A DNA stretch of 64,000 nt from Cheilinus undulatus. Taxonomy: Eukaryota; Chordata; Actinopteri; Labriformes; Labridae. The number at the start of each line of letters is the position of its first letter. The first letter of the stretch is position 1. Positions 62,301 to 64,000 of the stretch are shown piece by piece. The stretch spans positions 19,676,212 to 19,740,211 of the forward strand of contig NC_054876.1 in NCBI RefSeq assembly GCF_018320785.1, in the 5' to 3' direction. A program made the position numbers and the translations under genes. The notes under the pieces are model-generated. The model worked only from the letters and a program-made list of their open reading frames with translations. It ran no database searches and had not been told where the DNA came from.

Positions 62301-63525
62301 AGAAGAAAATATGCCTTCTGGAGTGACCCAGTCAGAATCCTGACCTCAACCTGATTGAGATGCTGTGGCATGACATCAAGAGAGTGATTCACACCAGACA
62401 TCCCAATAATATTACTGCACTAAAACAGTTTTGTAAAGAGGAATGGTCCTAAATTCCTCCTGACCGTTGTGCAGGTCTGATATGCAACTACAGGAAATGT
62501 TTGGTTGACGTTATTGCTGCCAAAGGAGGGTCAACCAGTCATTAGCCTAGGGGTTCACATACTTTTTCCACCCTGCACTGTAAATGTTTACATGGTTTGC
62601 TCAATAAAAACATGAAAAAATATCATTTTTTGTGCAGTCTTAGTTTAAGCAGACTGTGTTTGTCTATTGTTGTGACTTAGATAAAGATCAGAACACATTT
62701 TATGACCAATTTATGCAGAAATCCAAGAAATCCCAAAGGGTTCATGCATAGAAAGTTTTGCAGCTTAATCATTACCCTTAACTGGGTTGCTTACACAGAG
62801 AAATCAACTAAATATGAATTCCTGAAAAGTGCTAGTGCTGTCACATTAACTCACCAGACATCAGTGAGTCATTTTGTACATACACTGCAAATCCTGGTGC
62901 TATCAGTGCATGCAATGTATTTTTTGTGAACCTGGTCCAATGAGTCTAAACTTGATTTTTTTCAGCCTTCTCAATGACTTACTGATCAAAGTATTTTCCG
63001 GTGCCTTTACCATTTTTATATGTTGTTGTTTGTGTTGTGTAGGTATGGAGTTTCCACCCTGTACAGTAGAAGTTTTCCGGGTGTTGGAGCGTGTGGACTA
63101 TCCCAGAGATGCCAATGGAAACATCATTGCCATGGTTCACCCAAATCTGCAGGTAAAAACAACTCAAGTTTCACACACTAGCTCATAAATATTTGCCCTT
63201 TTGAGCCTGTAAATATTGGTTACTATGAAAGAGGAAATGAGAAATTCTCTGGTTCATGTTAGGATAAATAACTGGAGTTTAATCAGCATACTCAGGTTAC
63301 GTTCTCTGTGCTTGTTGCTTGTTGTTGTTCCAGGACTGTGACTGGGAACCGCTGAACCCTGGTGACCCTATGTTCCAAACATTTGATGGAAAGACCATCC
63401 ACTACCAGGGCCCAGGCACCGTCTATCCAACTTTTATTAATGAGGCAGCCTATTATGAAAAACAACAGGCGTTTGTAACCACCAGGAGAGAAACTCTGGT
63501 AGCCAGTGCCATCAGAAAAGCATGA
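50374..63525 (+). CDS. aspa: Aspartoacylase (aminoacylase 2), complete, 6 exons
   Basis: Zinc hydrolase of the AstE/AspA family that splits N-acetyl-L-aspartate into acetate and aspartate, mainly in oligodendrocytes in mammals. Exons: 50374-50615, 55176-55371, 58810-58903, 59022-59129, 63043-63152, 63334-63525; phases agree, 942 nt, 313 aa, the same length as human. Zinc ligands are His23 and Glu26 (in GGTHGNE) and His118 (in [11 protein letters not shown]). Substrate contacts are Arg65, Asn72 and Arg73 (DLNR), and the catalytic Glu180 lies in [12 protein letters not shown]. These map two residues above the human numbers. The C-terminus contains [13 protein letters not shown] and [14 protein letters not shown]. 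Similarity to human ASPA, including KPFITNP and [12 protein letters not shown], favours ASPA over the paralogue ACY3. No active-site residue is missing. Confidence 0.96.
51130..51205. repeat. ATG/ATC-rich microsatellite
   Basis: Imperfect trinucleotide tract of ATGATG and ATCATC with TAT interruptions in aspa intron 1. Confidence 0.6.
52190..52620 (+). mobile_element. Tc1-like transposase relic (aspa intron 1)
   Basis: Degraded transposase sequence: ACACCATCCCCACTGTGAAG (the TPTVKHGG-like region), then GGCGGCAACATGCTGTAGGG (GSIMLWG-like), a [10 protein letters not shown]-like piece, and a decayed region where the second Asp motif would be. Terminal repeats are not clear. Frames are broken throughout. 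Confidence 0.65.
53440..54500. repeat. Long-period tandem repeat, about 206 bp
   Basis: Four diverged copies share CAGCTGAAAAGACAATGGG-like, GGTTCATTCAACA-like and GATAATGTAGCA-like segments. The TAATGTAG marker falls at 53463, 53744, 54193 and 54399. After removing the 229-bp retroposon and its duplicated site, the last two intervals are both 206 bp. Also rich in GCTAATGTTAGC-type words. Confidence 0.6.
53876..54104 (-). mobile_element. 5'-truncated LINE 3' end with 14-bp target duplication
   Basis: A 229-bp fragment of the common fish repeat containing GTACACCCTGGACTGGTTGC (plus strand) and ending in an ATCCATCCATCCATT tail at its left, so the copy runs on the minus strand with a GGAT-type tail. 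CCTCTGGATTTATC occurs on both sides (53862-53875 and 54105-54118), marking a target-primed insertion. The source LINE is probably an RTE/Rex3-like or L2-like family; this is uncertain. Confidence 0.75.
56318..56378 (+). mobile_element. Short fragment of the RLE-type LINE reverse transcriptase
   Basis: About 60 bp matching the LINE in taf1d intron 4 (37840-37915): AGAAAGCAGGGATCCCAGGT, then TTTTGCAGGGTGCATAG and a TATGAT..CAGGCA end. It encodes the [11 protein letters not shown] segment of the RT. It is isolated within aspa intron 2. Confidence 0.6.
59130..63042 (+). other. aspa intron 4, apart from the Tc1 relic
   Basis: A 3.9-kb intron. Apart from the element at 62094-62765 I recognised nothing firm. 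61375-61700 has old-repeat features (CCCAAGGGGGTCCTGGACCC) that could be a hAT-type relic. Confidence 0.45.
62094..62765 (+). mobile_element. Internally deleted Tc1-like element with long inverted repeats
   Basis: The left repeat (about 62120-62240) and the reverse complement of the right one (about 62610-62750) share CCTTTGGGATTTCTTGGATT, CTGCATAAATTGGT, ACAACAATAGACAAACACAG and ACAAAAAATGATAT. Between them remains only the 3' part of the transposase: AACAGGACAATGACCCAAAG (QDNDPKH, second catalytic Asp) and a [14 protein letters not shown] motif with the last acidic residue. The 5' half of the coding region is gone. Confidence 0.8.
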
Positions 63526-64000
63526 AAAATGCTCTGTGAGGCTAACAAGGATTGGGATTTCACAGTTTCTTTTTTAGCCTCCACATGAAAATCTGTATAG
63601 TTTTTGCACTTTGTTCTGTTAGAAAAAGACAGACTTTTCCTCACATAATGACTAGAAACCATCTTTTTCACACTGATTTAGTTTTCTATGCGTTTACTAT
63701 CAGAAAATGTATTAACTATGCAAAAAGCATTTGCAAAGAGTCACTGTGAGAGTCTTTGATTGAAGACTTGTACATTGCTGTGGTATTTATGATATTGCTG
63801 TTATTTTAAGATTACATTTACATAAAATCCTTTACATTTATGATAGCAAAAGAAAGGACTAGTAAGTAATGGCTAACGAGTAAATATTCACACTCCTCTT
63901 ACTGCTCAGGACGGCCATGGGGATCAAATCCTGCAACATTTTGACCCAAAACTCTTCTTGTTTGTCTTCTTAATATTTCTTTGTGACATCTTTGGCAGGG
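63526..64000 (+). other. aspa 3' UTR and flank
   Basis: AT-rich sequence after the aspa stop. No canonical AATAAA was seen, so the transcript may use a variant signal or end beyond the window. Confidence 0.4.

Noticed and set aside
50374-63525. ACY3 (aminoacylase 3) as the identity of this gene
   Set aside because: The sequence follows ASPA through [31 protein letters not shown] and the C-terminus, and has ASPA length.

Overview
This is nuclear DNA from a ray-finned fish, most likely a teleost. Four multi-exon genes have GT-AG introns and proteins close to vertebrate families. The spaces between them hold repeats typical of teleosts: several Tc1/mariner-like elements, a hAT-like element, fold-back MITEs, a tRNA-derived SINE, LINE 3' ends and minisatellites. 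I saw nothing bacterial or viral.

Layout. 1540-21890, minus strand: akap10 (D-AKAP2), 15 coding exons, 616 aa. 23756-29240, minus strand: the C11orf54 ester hydrolase homologue, 8 exons, 319 aa, lying upstream of akap10 in the same orientation. 29.5-34.6 kb: a spacer with a CACTTCAAAGTG minisatellite split by a hAT-like element with a perfect 8-bp target duplication, then a palindromic MITE. 34988-46101, plus strand: taf1d (RNA polymerase I SL1 subunit), 5 coding exons, 986 aa. Its last exon encodes a lysine-rich tail that is absent from the human protein as I know it. Intron 4 of taf1d holds a nested transposon stack. 47.0-48.6 kb: a transposon-like inverted repeat whose arms are arrays of an ATAATGTAAT motif. 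50374-63525, plus strand: aspa (aspartoacylase), 6 exons, 313 aa.

The coding parts of all four genes appear complete. Each exon set was checked for phase, and each total divides by three and ends in a stop. The genes do not form one pathway: akap10 anchors protein kinase A, C11orf54 is a zinc-dependent esterase-like enzyme, taf1d serves rRNA transcription, and aspa splits N-acetylaspartate. C11orf54 and taf1d are head to head, the arrangement I recall for their human orthologues on 11q21. AKAP10 and ASPA are on human 17p.

The points most worth a second look are the long TAF1D tail with its tandem 46-49-residue units, the two possible PDZ-ligand termini of akap10, the nested insertions in taf1d intron 4, and the ATAATGTAAT palindrome.
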